DNA of 44,356 nt from CAZOWW01 sp964583765 (GTDB lineage Bacteria > Actinomycetota > Actinomycetes > Actinomycetales > Kineosporiaceae). Of this stretch, positions 8,522-16,647 are shown piece after piece (the first letter of the stretch is position 1; every line of letters begins with the position of its first letter). The notes under the pieces are model-generated. The model did no database searches. It was not told the origin of the DNA and saw nothing but the letters and a program-made list of their open reading frames with translations. The translations under genes were made by a program, and so were the position numbers. The DNA lies in assembly GCA_964583765.1 (NCBI GenBank), contig CAZOWW010000027.1:1-44356 (forward strand). Direction: 5' to 3'.

Positions 8522-9826
8522 TCACCGCGGACCGGTCCGGACCTGAGGTCCCGGGTTCGGAGCGCCGTCGTCCACAGGCTCGTGACCAGGCAGGGAGCCA
8601 GACCCGACCAGGCTGGCCGGACACACCGTACCGGAACCGAACCTCGCACCGACACGGTCCATGGCCTGTTCGACCTCCCGCCATCCCAGGGGCCTCTCGT
8701 TGAACGTGAGCTGGTGGTGACTCTCCTGTGCCGCCACCAGCCCTTCGACGCGGACCCCCACCAGCCGCAACCGGGCACGGTCCAGCCCGAGGGCCTCGAA
8801 CAGGGCCCGCGCGGTGGCGTACACGTCCTGGGCCACGTCGGTGGGTTCCCGCATCGTGCGGGAGCGGGTGATCGTCGTGAAGTCCGCGAACCTCACCTTG
8901 ATCGCGACCGTGCGGCCGACCATCCCGGCGGACCGCAGCCTGCTCGCGACCCGCTCGCACAGGCGGAGCAGCTCCCGCAGCACCACCTCGGCATCATCGG
9001 TGTCCCGGGCGAAGGTCTCCTCCGCCCCGACGCTCTTCTCGGTCCGCTCGGGGACCACCTCACGCGGGTCCCTGCCCCAGGAGAGCTCGTGCAGGTGACT
9101 GCCGGCGGCGTCACCGAGAGCCCGGCGCAGGGTGTCGACCGGGACGTGCGCGATGTCCGCGACCGTGCGCAGCCCGAGCCTGGCCAGTGCCGCCTCGGTC
9201 CGCTCGCCGACCCCCCACAGGGCTCCGATCGGCAGCGGGTGCAGGAAGTCGATGGTCTCCCTCGCCGGCACGATGAGCATCCCGTCGGGCTTGGCCCGCC
9301 CCGAGGCGAGCTTGGCCACGAACTTCGTCGCGGCGACCCCCACCGAGCAGGTGATCCTCTGTTCGTCGGCGACCCGGTCGCGGATGAGCCGGCCGATCTG
9401 CGCCGGGGGTCCCACCCGGCGCAGAGCACCCGAGATGTCGAGGAATGCCTCGTCCAGGCTGAGCGGCTCGACCAGCGGGGTGAGGGAGCGGAAGATCTCC
9501 ATCACCCCGCGGGAGACCTCGGCGTAGCGGCGGTGGTCCGGGGCGATGACCGTCGCGGTCGGGCACAGTCGCCGGGCCCGCCCCATGGGCATGGCCGAGT
9601 GCACGCCGAACCGGCGCGCCTCGTAGGTGGCGGACAGGACCACCCCGCGGTTCCCCCCGCCGACGATCACCGGCCGACCCTGCAGTTCGGGCCGGTCGAT
9701 GAGCGAGACCGAGGCGAAGAAGGCGTCCATGTCCACGTGCAGGATCGGGCAGTCGCGGTCGTCGGTGGACAGACCGTGCTCGAAGCCCCCGCGCAGCACG
9801 CCCCGGTCGAGTTGGCGTCGGCTCAC
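8522..9826 (-). CDS. dinB: DNA polymerase IV (Y-family, DinB)
   Basis: A 434-residue Y-family translesion polymerase. All three catalytic carboxylates are visible: Asp32 in HVDMDAFFASV, and Asp125/Glu126 in PLSLDEAFLD. Other family motifs present are VLSATYEARRFGVHSAMP, the helix-hairpin-helix region around LPIGALWGVGERTEAAL and a little-finger domain. QLTF near residue 382 resembles a beta-clamp-binding motif. The intact active site separates it from ImuB, the catalytically dead homologue usually paired with DnaE2. Its ATG overlaps the dnaE2 stop by 4 nt (ATGA), so it should be co-translated with dnaE2 and induced with it by DNA damage. The Pro/Gly-rich last 30 residues are variable. Confidence 0.96.
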   Translation of the reverse strand: MSRRQLDRGVLRGGFEHGLSTDDRDCPILHVDMDAFFASVSLIDRPELQGRPVIVGGGNRGVVLSATYEARRFGVHSAMPMGRARRLCPTATVIAPDHRRYAEVSRGVMEIFRSLTPLVEPLSLDEAFLDISGALRRVGPPAQIGRLIRDRVADEQRITCSVGVAATKFVAKLASGRAKPDGMLIVPARETIDFLHPLPIGALWGVGERTEAALARLGLRTVADIAHVPVDTLRRALGDAAGSHLHELSWGRDPREVVPERTEKSVGAEETFARDTDDAEVVLRELLRLCERVASRLRSAGMVGRTVAIKVRFADFTTITRSRTMREPTDVAQDVYATARALFEALGLDRARLRLVGVRVEGLVAAQESHHQLTFNERPLGWREVEQAMDRVGARFGSGTVCPASLVGSGSLPGHEPVDDGAPNPGPQVRTGPR

Positions 9827-12800
9827 CGGCCCGAGCTCCCTGGACTGGCGTGCCAGAGCTTGCGCCCGGGACCGCCCCCCATGCCCCCCGAACGGGAGGA
9901 GCGCTCCCGGCGGTCACCGGTCGGTAGCCCGGTGGCGGCCTCGAGGAACTCGGCCTGTTCCTCGTCGCTACGGAACTGGCGCACGACATCGTCGCCGGGG
10001 CCGACGAGGGACCCGGCCCCGGCTGTGCTCCCGGATCCGGCTGTGCTCCCCGAGTTCGTGGGATCCGGGGACTCCGCGAGGAGCCGCCGCACCGCATCGC
10101 CTCCCTGGGCTGTCCAGAGCTCCCACAGCAGGGGAAGTTCCCAGGCCCCGGTGGCGCGCAGGGAGACCCCGCGGGGTCCGGTCCGACGGAGGACGCCCCG
10201 CACGACGAGCAACCAGGAGTGGAAGACCGTGGCCGCGTAGGGCCCCTGGGCGTCCTCGAAGAAGGTGGCGTCCACCGGGCCGGTGGCGTCGTCCAGGGTC
10301 AGGAAGACCACCCGGCGCCCGGACCGGACCGGCGGGGTCTGGGTGGCCACCTTGACCCCGGCCACGAGCAGTTCCGCCCGGTTGCGCCGTTCCAACACCT
10401 CGGCGGCCCGGGTGACCCCCAGGTCCGCGAGCATCGGGGCGTAGAAGTCGAGCACGTGCCGGCTGACGTCGAGGCCGAGGACGTCGAGTTCGGCCCGGAC
10501 CCGCTCGGCGCCGGTCATCTCGGGCAGCCCGCTGCGGGCGGCCTGGTCGGGGGCGTCCCCGAGTTCCAGGGCGAGCTGGACGGCGTGCGGGCCGCTGTCG
10601 CGGGCCTGGCCGGCGCGCGGGCCGACACCCCGGGCCCGGACGGTGTGCGCGACGCCGCGGGTGCGGTGCACGGATCTGGTCCACCGGTCGAGATCGGTGA
10701 TCTGCAACAGCAGGTCACGGCGGGTCGCCCGCCCCCACCGTTCCACCGGCAGCACCCCCAGTCCGTACAGGGAGTCGAACCCCCCGGCCTCCACCAGCCG
10801 CTCGGTGACCGGCCGGCTAACCCCGGCCCGATGCCAGAAGTCCGCGAGGTCACGGTACGGGCGGTGGGCGACGATCCGCTCGATCTCCGCCTCGGAGATG
10901 CCCTTGACGTCGCTGAGCGCGATCCGGATGCCGTAGCCCCGGCCGTCCGGGAGACCGTCCCGCAGGCGTGCCGCCGCGGCGTCCTCGGAGCGCGGGTCGC
11001 AGGCCGGCAGGTCGTCGAGCCGCTCCACCTGGTAGCTCACTCCCGACACGTTGACGTCCAGCGGCAGGACGGTGATCCCGAGGTTGCGGGCGTCGTCCAG
11101 GATCAGTCGTTTCGGGTACATGCCCGGGTCGTGGGTGAGCACCCCGGCCAGGAACGCGGCGGGGTGATGGGTCTTGAGCCACGCGGACTGGTAGGTGGGC
11201 AGGGCGAAGGCTGCCGCGTGCGCCCGGCAGAAGCCGAAGGAGGCGAATCCGACCAGCAGCTGCCAGATCCGCTCGAGGGAGTCGGCGTCATAGCCACGCC
11301 GCCCGGCCAGCTCACGCCACCACTTCTCGATCTCCTCCTGCCGGTCCGGGGACCCGAGGGCGCGACGCACCTCGTCCGCCTCGTCGAGGCTGCAGCTGGT
11401 GGTGATCGTCACGATCTCCAGGATCTGCTCGTGGAAGACGACCACGCCACAGGTCTCGTCCAGCAGGTGCTGCAGCGACGGATGGGGGTACCGCGGTTCG
11501 TCCCAGCCCTGCCGGGCCCGCAGGAACGGGATGATCATGTCGGACTTCACCGGGCCGGGACGGAACAGCGAGATGTCGATGAGCAGATCGGTGAAGGTCC
11601 GGGGCGCGAACTTGCCGATCAGTTCGCGCTGCCCCGGCGACTCGATCTGGAAACACCCGAGGGTGTGCGTGGATCGGATCAGCCGGAAGGTGGCCTCGTC
11701 GTCGTGCGGCACGGCGTCCAGGTCGATCCGTCCGGTGGCGGGATCGAGGTAGGAGGCGTCGGGCGGATGCTGCCCGGCCCGGGCCGCGTCGTCCCGGTCG
11801 ACCCGGACGATCTCGTCCAGGGCGTACGCCATCGCCGACTGCATACGCACGCCGAGGACGTCGAGTTTGAGCAGTCCGAGCTCCTCGACGTCGTCCTTGT
11901 CGAACTGGCTGACCGGGAATCCGGCCCCGCTCGTCTCGACGGGGGTGCGGTCGAGCAGGTGCACGTCCGAGAGCACCACCCCGCAGGGGTGCAGGGCCAG
12001 GTGGCGGGGCAGCCCGTCGAGCCGTTCGACCAGTTCGTAGAGCAGGCGGAGCCGTCCGCCGGCCAGGCCGGAGGCCTGTAGCTCGGGCAGGTCGCGCAGG
12101 GCACGGTGGACGTCGCGGGCCCGCAGGTGCGGGAAGGACTTGGCGATCGTGTCGATCTCCGCGGGGGCCAGGCCGAGCGCGGCACCCACGTCCCGGATCG
12201 CGTGCCGGATCCGGTAGGTGTCCATCATCGACACGCAGGCGACCCGCTCGGTACCGAACCGGTCGAAGATCGCCTGGTACAGCTCGGTGCGGCGCGCGGA
12301 CTCCACGTCGATGTCGATGTCGGGCAGGGCGAGCCGCCTGGCGGACAGGAATCGCGCCATGAGCAACCGGTACCGGATCGGGTCGACCCCGGAGATACCG
12401 AGCAGGTAGTTGACCAGGCTCCCGGCACCCGATCCCCGGGCGGCCGCCCGTACGCCCCGTTCGCGGATCAGGATGCAGACCTGGGCGACGGTGAGGAAGT
12501 AGGTGGCGTACCCGAAACCACCGATCATGTCGAGTTCCCCGGTCAGGCGGGTCTCGACCGTGTCGAGGTGGGTTGCCGACGCACCGGGGAAGCGCGCGCC
12601 GATCGCCGCCCGGCACCGGGCGGCGAGTTCGGCCTGGGGATCCGCGTCCGGGGCGAGACCGAGCACGGTGATCTCGGGGGTGCGGGGCCGGCCGAGTCCG
12701 AGGTCCTCCTCGGGTACCAGCCGGCACCGCTCGGCCAGCGCACGGGTGGCCGTCAACAGGGCCCGACCACCGGACTCGTCCCCCGCGGCGTCGGCGATCC

Positions 12801-13683
12801 GCCGGGCCAGGTGGCTCATGTGGGCATCGGAGGCGAGGTGTCCCTGCGCGTTCACCCGGTCGAGGTGCCGGGCGTCCAGGGGCACGAGCCGCCGGGCGGC
12901 GTCGAGGACGTCCACCGTGACCGCGTCGTCCGGGCGCACGTAGCGGACCGCGTTCGTGAGCACCGCGGGAACACCTGCGGCCCGGGCCAGGGTGAGCAGC
13001 CGGACCGCGTGCCCCAGGCTCCCCGGGCTGCCGGGCGGTCCCTGGTGGCAGACGATCTCGACGAAGGCCGATCCGGGCGGTAGCAGAGCGCGCCAGCGGT
13101 CCAACCGGGCACGGGCGAGATCGGTGCGGCCCCGCAGTGCGGCCCGCCCCACGTCGGAGTCCGGACCGAGCAGGACCGCCAGCGCGGTGGGTCCGCCACC
13201 GGGGGCCGACGCGTGCTCGGCGAACAGCGCGGGCGTACTCACCGGCCTTCCCCGGTCGCCCTGCTGGTGGGCGGCCGTGACCAGCCGGCACAGCCGCCCC
13301 CACCCGGTCCCGGTGGGCAGGCCGGTCGCGGGGTCGGCGCCCAGGGCCAGCGCCGTGACCCGGGGGTGCCGCGGGTCCACCTGGGCACCGCCCCGCACCG
13401 GCGCCGTCCTGCGACCACGCGCCTGGGCGGACGCGCGACCCGGTCCTCCGTCCGGTGCCGATGTGTGCCCGACGGCCAGGTCGACGCCGAGCACGGGAGC
13501 GACCTTGTGGGCCTCGCAGGCACGCAGGAACCGCACGGCGCCGTACAGGCCGTCTCGGTCGGTCAGCGCAAGGGTGTCCTGGCCCTGCGCGGCCGCCGCC
13601 TCGACCAGGGCAGCGGGCTTGTGCGCCCCGTACCGCATCGAGTATCCGGAGGCCACGTGCAGGTGGGGGAACGGTGACTCCAT
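9823..13683 (-). CDS. dnaE2: Error-prone DNA polymerase III alpha subunit (DnaE2 type)
   Basis: A 1286-residue C-family polymerase. An N-terminal PHP domain begins at HLHVASGYSMRYG and includes LALTDRDGLYGAVRF. The palm carries the catalytic aspartates of LPDIDIDVE (Asp455, 457, 459), with KLDVLG further on. GSGAGSLVNYLLGISGVDP, FHEQILEI and GFCRAHAAAFALPTYQSAWLK are typical alpha-subunit motifs, and an OB-fold region lies near the C-terminus. DnaE2 performs damage-tolerant, mutagenic synthesis with accessory proteins. The ATG at 13683 is 1 nt after the upstream HEPN gene stop and gives the family N-terminus; the longer open frame upstream overlaps that gene. It is somewhat longer than typical DnaE2 because of low-complexity insertions and tail. 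Its stop overlaps the dinB start. Confidence 0.95.
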   Translation of the reverse strand: MESPFPHLHVASGYSMRYGAHKPAALVEAAAAQGQDTLALTDRDGLYGAVRFLRACEAHKVAPVLGVDLAVGHTSAPDGGPGRASAQARGRRTAPVRGGAQVDPRHPRVTALALGADPATGLPTGTGWGRLCRLVTAAHQQGDRGRPVSTPALFAEHASAPGGGPTALAVLLGPDSDVGRAALRGRTDLARARLDRWRALLPPGSAFVEIVCHQGPPGSPGSLGHAVRLLTLARAAGVPAVLTNAVRYVRPDDAVTVDVLDAARRLVPLDARHLDRVNAQGHLASDAHMSHLARRIADAAGDESGGRALLTATRALAERCRLVPEEDLGLGRPRTPEITVLGLAPDADPQAELAARCRAAIGARFPGASATHLDTVETRLTGELDMIGGFGYATYFLTVAQVCILIRERGVRAAARGSGAGSLVNYLLGISGVDPIRYRLLMARFLSARRLALPDIDIDVESARRTELYQAIFDRFGTERVACVSMMDTYRIRHAIRDVGAALGLAPAEIDTIAKSFPHLRARDVHRALRDLPELQASGLAGGRLRLLYELVERLDGLPRHLALHPCGVVLSDVHLLDRTPVETSGAGFPVSQFDKDDVEELGLLKLDVLGVRMQSAMAYALDEIVRVDRDDAARAGQHPPDASYLDPATGRIDLDAVPHDDEATFRLIRSTHTLGCFQIESPGQRELIGKFAPRTFTDLLIDISLFRPGPVKSDMIIPFLRARQGWDEPRYPHPSLQHLLDETCGVVVFHEQILEIVTITTSCSLDEADEVRRALGSPDRQEEIEKWWRELAGRRGYDADSLERIWQLLVGFASFGFCRAHAAAFALPTYQSAWLKTHHPAAFLAGVLTHDPGMYPKRLILDDARNLGITVLPLDVNVSGVSYQVERLDDLPACDPRSEDAAAARLRDGLPDGRGYGIRIALSDVKGISEAEIERIVAHRPYRDLADFWHRAGVSRPVTERLVEAGGFDSLYGLGVLPVERWGRATRRDLLLQITDLDRWTRSVHRTRGVAHTVRARGVGPRAGQARDSGPHAVQLALELGDAPDQAARSGLPEMTGAERVRAELDVLGLDVSRHVLDFYAPMLADLGVTRAAEVLERRNRAELLVAGVKVATQTPPVRSGRRVVFLTLDDATGPVDATFFEDAQGPYAATVFHSWLLVVRGVLRRTGPRGVSLRATGAWELPLLWELWTAQGGDAVRRLLAESPDPTNSGSTAGSGSTAGAGSLVGPGDDVVRQFRSDEEQAEFLEAATGLPTGDRRERSSRSGGMGGGPGRKLWHASPGSSGR

Positions 13684-13684
13684 C

Positions 13685-14125
13685 TCAGCCGCACGCGGGC
13701 AACGCCAGAGGCAGCACGGCGTGGTACGGCAGGCCGAGCAGCCCGACGACCACCTGGTGGAAGATCTCGCCGTCCCGCAGCAGGTCGTCGGCCTCACGGA
13801 TGGAGATGGCGTCACCCCGGCCGGCCTCGATCGCCGCCCGGCGGGAGGCGGTGGCCGCGAAGAAGGCCGCCCATTCGGCGAGTTCGGGTGCGGTCCGGGG
13901 CAGTACCTCCCACACGCTGCGGGGACCGCCCCGCAGGCTGGGGCGTCCCCGCATCGCGAGCACGGCGGCCGCGGCCCGCAGCGCCGACAGATGCGCTGCG
14001 ACATAGCGTTCCCCGGCACTGCGCGCCGCACACGCCTGGAGCAACCCGGCCCGCGAACGGTCGACGAGCATCGTGGCCGCCGCCGATACGGGCGGGCGGA
14101 CCAGGACGGGGGCAGATGCGGGCAT
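13685..14125 (-). CDS. SAV_6107-type HEPN domain protein
   Basis: A 146-residue all-helical protein that I recognise as the SAV_6107 HEPN family found beside dnaE2 in actinomycetes. A HEPN catalytic-type R-X4-H motif is visible as ERYVAAH (Arg40, His45). Conserved-looking stretches are SVWEVLPRTAPELAEWAAFFA and EADDLLRDGEIFHQVVVGLLG. HEPN proteins are often metal-independent RNases in toxin-antitoxin, CRISPR and abortive-infection systems, but no function is established for this family. The ATG at 14125 was chosen because GGAGGAGA lies just upstream; a GTG six codons earlier is less likely. It abuts dnaE2 by 1 nt and should belong to the SOS operon. Confidence 0.87.
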   Translation of the reverse strand: MPASAPVLVRPPVSAAATMLVDRSRAGLLQACAARSAGERYVAAHLSALRAAAAVLAMRGRPSLRGGPRSVWEVLPRTAPELAEWAAFFAATASRRAAIEAGRGDAISIREADDLLRDGEIFHQVVVGLLGLPYHAVLPLALPACG

Positions 14126-14294
14126 GTCCGTCTCCTCCGGCACAACTGAAGGTGGATGAGATCTGCAGGTGGGTTGAGAGCACGGTCGGACAGATCGGGG
14201 TCACCGCGGTCGTGGTGACCGGTGGTGGTGATCGTGCGAGTCGTGGTCACGGCCTGCAGCCGCGCCCGGCTCCGCGTGCCGGCGAGGAAACATG

Positions 14295-14786
14295 TCAGTC
14301 AGCGACGCGCAGTAGCCGCCACGCATGTTCCGGATCCACGCTCACATCTACGCAGAGATCCCGGCACAGGTCGTAGATACCCCCGACACCAGCGAATCCT
14401 CGACTGGCGCTCACCCGCCACACCTCCTGCTCGGCTCCCAGCGTCAGGTGCAAACCCTTGTCGAGGTCGCTGTCCGTGAGATCGATCTCGCCGGAGACGT
14501 CCTCGGATTCCTCACCGTCCCGGACCTGTGCGCCTGGACGGGGCTCGGGCGCCTCGGCCGGTTCCCGACCGCACAACACCTGGACGGCCGGTCCGGTCCA
14601 CCAGGGACGGCGTTCCCGCCAGTAGCCCAAGACCTCACGGACCACATAGAGGCGTCCACGCCACACGAACACCGATGGGGGGTTGTCCGCTCCGGGCGGC
14701 AGGTTCTCCGCCCCCGGCGGCACCCGACCTGGGACATCGTCCCGGACGTGCACCTCTTCGTCGTAGCGACGAGCCGTCACGGTCAC
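14295..14786 (-). CDS. DUF6504 protein, first gene of the SOS operon
   Basis: A 163-residue protein with the DUF6504 pattern: VFVWRGRLYVVREVLGYWRE, then WW, then a C-terminal part WRVSASRGFAGVGGIYDLC ending in HAWRLLRVAD. The linker between is acidic (EESEDVSGEIDLTDSDLD). The family accompanies dnaE2 and the HEPN gene in actinomycetes, and its biochemical role is unknown. The GTG at 14786 follows GGAAGG; a GTG at 14780 is also possible. The frame stays open to a GTG at 15122, which lies 5 nt from a -10 element. A leaderless 275-residue form is therefore conceivable, but that extension has weak coding character. A 169-nt gap precedes the HEPN gene. Confidence 0.85.
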   Translation of the reverse strand: MTVTARRYDEEVHVRDDVPGRVPPGAENLPPGADNPPSVFVWRGRLYVVREVLGYWRERRPWWTGPAVQVLCGREPAEAPEPRPGAQVRDGEESEDVSGEIDLTDSDLDKGLHLTLGAEQEVWRVSASRGFAGVGGIYDLCRDLCVDVSVDPEHAWRLLRVAD

Positions 14787-14912
14787 AGCACCTTCCCCAC
14801 CCTCGTCCTGGCCGGGCTCCGGTATCTGGTCGCCCCTGTCCGCGGGATCACAAACAAGGGGACATGCGTACCGGCGCCGCGTCGTCCCACTGCCGCACCG
14901 GTACGTCCCGTC

Positions 14913-14946
14913 TCGCGTGCCCGGGTTCGTGGTTCGCGTGCCCGGG
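14913..14946 (-). repeat. 13-bp direct repeat in the SOS operon leader
   Basis: TCGCGTGCCCGGG occurs at 14913-14925 and again at 14934-14946, 21 bp apart (two helical turns). It sits between the SOS promoter and the first gene of the operon. It may be an operator for a second regulator or simply a duplication; no known factor was recognised. Confidence 0.45.
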
Positions 14947-14953
14947 ATACCGT

Positions 14954-14992
14954 GGTTCACGGTGGACGGGGTCGAGGCGCCCACCGTGAACC
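14954..14992 (-). other. Strong hairpin in the SOS operon 5' leader
   Basis: Perfect 12-bp inverted arms GGTTCACGGTGG (14954-14965) and CCACCGTGAACC (14981-14992) flank a 15-nt loop. If transcription starts near 15121, this hairpin lies in a leader of about 335 nt before the first start codon. It could be an attenuator, an RNA-binding site or a DNA operator. No U-tract follows on the minus strand. Confidence 0.55.
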
Positions 14993-15095
14993 GACGGCAG
15001 ATCCGGGCAACATCCGGACACCGCCATCCGGATGCCGTCGCCCGAACACCCCGCGTACGAACACCACGCCGCCCGGGAGGATCACGTCCGGGCAG

Positions 15096-15125
15096 TTCGT
15101 GTTCGAACAGGTGTTCGAACACGAA
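15096..15125. promoter_or_regulatory. LexA/SOS box (perfect palindrome)
   Basis: Perfect 13-bp arms TTCGTGTTCGAAC (15096-15108) and GTTCGAACACGAA (15113-15125) surround AGGT. The core TCGAAC-N4-GTTCGA equals the actinobacterial LexA consensus as known from mycobacteria. It covers the predicted start point of the minus-strand promoter at 15128-15156, so LexA should repress the DUF6504-HEPN-dnaE2-dinB operon until DNA damage. The divergent ybaK-like gene begins 237 nt away and may or may not be affected. Confidence 0.87.
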
Positions 15126-15127
15126 TG

Positions 15128-15156
15128 ACTGTACACGCCCCTCCGCCCACGCTCAA
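15128..15156 (-). promoter_or_regulatory. Promoter of the SOS mutagenesis operon
   Basis: On the minus strand TTGAGC (15151-15156) and TACAGT (15128-15133) are separated by exactly 17 nt, a good vegetative sigma factor promoter. The expected start point is near 15121, inside the SOS box. Direction and overlap both point to the operon reading left. Confidence 0.72.
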
Positions 15157-15362
15157 CGCACCACGGCACCCTGGGGACAGCCGGATGCGCCGAGGATCCC
15201 TGGGGACGGCCTGCCTTCCCGGAGGGCGGTGCGCCGAGGACGACCACGCGCACTGGAGGAACCGGACGCCCTGCAGCAGCCCTGCGGTGCAGGAACAGCC
15301 CTGCGTCGCGAGAAGCTCGGGGCGAACGGCCGCCCGACCCCGCGAGCGGATAGCGTGGAACG

Positions 15363-15887
15363 GTGACCGGCCCCCTGCCGCCGACGGCAGCCGACTCCCC
15401 CGTACTCGACCACCCCGGCGTGGCCCGGGTGCACGCCGCGCTCCACGCCGCCGGCGTCACCCCCGAGATCGTCGTCCTGGACGACCATGCCCGTACGGCG
15501 GTCGAGGCAGCGGCCCAGCTCGGTGTCGGCGTGGAGCAGATCGCCAGCTCGCTGGTCTTCGCGGTTCCGGACGGCACCGGCACCCCGGGACCACTCCTCG
15601 TGCTGACCTCGGGCGCGCACCGGGTGGACACCGCGGCTGTGGCCGCCCGGATCGGAGCCCCTCGGCTCGACCGGGTCTCGGCCCAGGACGTACGTGCCTG
15701 GACCGGCTTCGCGATCGGCGGAGTGGCGCCGGTCGGACACACCCGGCCGATGCCCACCCTCGTCGACATCGCTCTGGAGGGCCACGACGCGATCTGGGCG
15801 GCCGCGGGACACCCACGTGCGGTCTTCCGCACCTCGTTCACCGAGCTCGTGCGCATCACCGGTGGCCGCCCGGTGCCGGTGGTCTGA
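15363..15887 (+). CDS. YbaK/EbsC-family aminoacyl-tRNA deacylase-like protein
   Basis: A 174-residue YbaK/ProX-fold protein. Family landmarks are RTAVEAAAQLGVGVEQI, LVLTSGAHRVDTA and GFAIGGVAPVGH, plus the C-terminal AVFRTSFTELVRITGG. Members hydrolyse mischarged tRNAs such as Cys-tRNA(Pro) or Ala-tRNA(Pro). The family segment usually read as QIxKSLVF is QIASSLVF here, so the expected catalytic lysine is Ser62. Activity is therefore doubtful, or the specificity differs. The GTG at 15363 lies 6 nt after TAGCGT (15351-15356) and lacks a ribosome binding site, which suggests a leaderless mRNA. Confidence 0.9.
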   Translation: MTGPLPPTAADSPVLDHPGVARVHAALHAAGVTPEIVVLDDHARTAVEAAAQLGVGVEQIASSLVFAVPDGTGTPGPLLVLTSGAHRVDTAAVAARIGAPRLDRVSAQDVRAWTGFAIGGVAPVGHTRPMPTLVDIALEGHDAIWAAAGHPRAVFRTSFTELVRITGGRPVPVV

Positions 15888-15931
15888 GGCCCGATGATGG
15901 CGAGTCGCCGCACCTCACGAGGACGGCCCCG

Positions 15932-16516
15932 ATGAGCGGCCCCCGACCCGGCACCCGCGAACGCATCCTGGCCGCCACCGTCGAACTGGTCGCCGACCAG
16001 GGGTTCTCCGGCACCACCGTGGAGGAGATCGCCGAACGGGCGGGCGTGGCCAAAGGCACCGTCTTCTACAACTTCGGGTCGAAGGAACGCCTGTTCCACC
16101 AGGTGCTGCAGGACGGCGTCGCCCGGCTGACCGAACGGTTCGCCGGGGCCGTCACGGGCCTGCACGGACTGGCCGCCGTGGCCGCCCTGGTCCGGGCCGA
16201 GCTCGAGGCGGTCAGCCTCTCCCCCGCCTTCGCGCAGATCTTCGTGGCGGAACTGTTCCGCACCGCTCGCCCCTGGCAGGACGTGCTGCAGGAGGTACGC
16301 AGCCAGTCGCTGGTGGTCCTCCGCTCGGTGATCGTCGACGGCAGGGACCGGGGAGACTTCCCCTCCACCGTCGAGGCGGATCAGGCGGCCAGCGCGGTAC
16401 TGGCATCCGTATTGGTGCTGGCCCTGGACTGGCTCGCCTACGCCCCGCACCGCTCGGCGGACGACGTCCATGCGGAGATCATGGGCATGGTGCGGGGTCT
16501 TCTCCTCGATCGCTGA
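15932..16516 (+). CDS. TetR/AcrR-family transcriptional regulator
   Basis: A 194-residue one-component repressor. The N-terminal helix-turn-helix occupies about residues 8-54 (TRERILAATVELVADQGF, then TTVEEIAERAGVAKGTVFYNF), with the family-typical GSKERLF after it. The C-terminal ligand domain is helical and hydrophobic (ASAVLASVLVLALDWLAYAPH). The ATG at 15932 follows ACGAGGAC. It begins 44 nt after the YbaK-like gene and may share its transcript. No efflux pump is adjacent, so target and ligand cannot be inferred. Confidence 0.93.
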   Translation: MSGPRPGTRERILAATVELVADQGFSGTTVEEIAERAGVAKGTVFYNFGSKERLFHQVLQDGVARLTERFAGAVTGLHGLAAVAALVRAELEAVSLSPAFAQIFVAELFRTARPWQDVLQEVRSQSLVVLRSVIVDGRDRGDFPSTVEADQAASAVLASVLVLALDWLAYAPHRSADDVHAEIMGMVRGLLLDR

Positions 16517-16647
16517 CCGCCGTGACCCGGCGTACCGCCACCGGGCGACCGGAGCCGGACCACGCGAGGTCAGCGCGGTCATCGGCGCCAGGGGGAACCC
16601 GCACGGACGCACTGCGTGCGCACGAACCACTCACACGTCACAGAGGG

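Noticed and set aside
14199..14220. Short inverted repeat GGTCACC-N8-GGTGACC between DUF6504 and HEPN genes
   Set aside because: Only 7 bp arms within G/C-rich sequence; not distinguishable from chance and not placed like a terminator.
13684..14250. N-terminal extension of dnaE2
   Set aside because: It overlaps the well-supported HEPN gene out of frame and has no coding character; the PHP domain begins at 13683.
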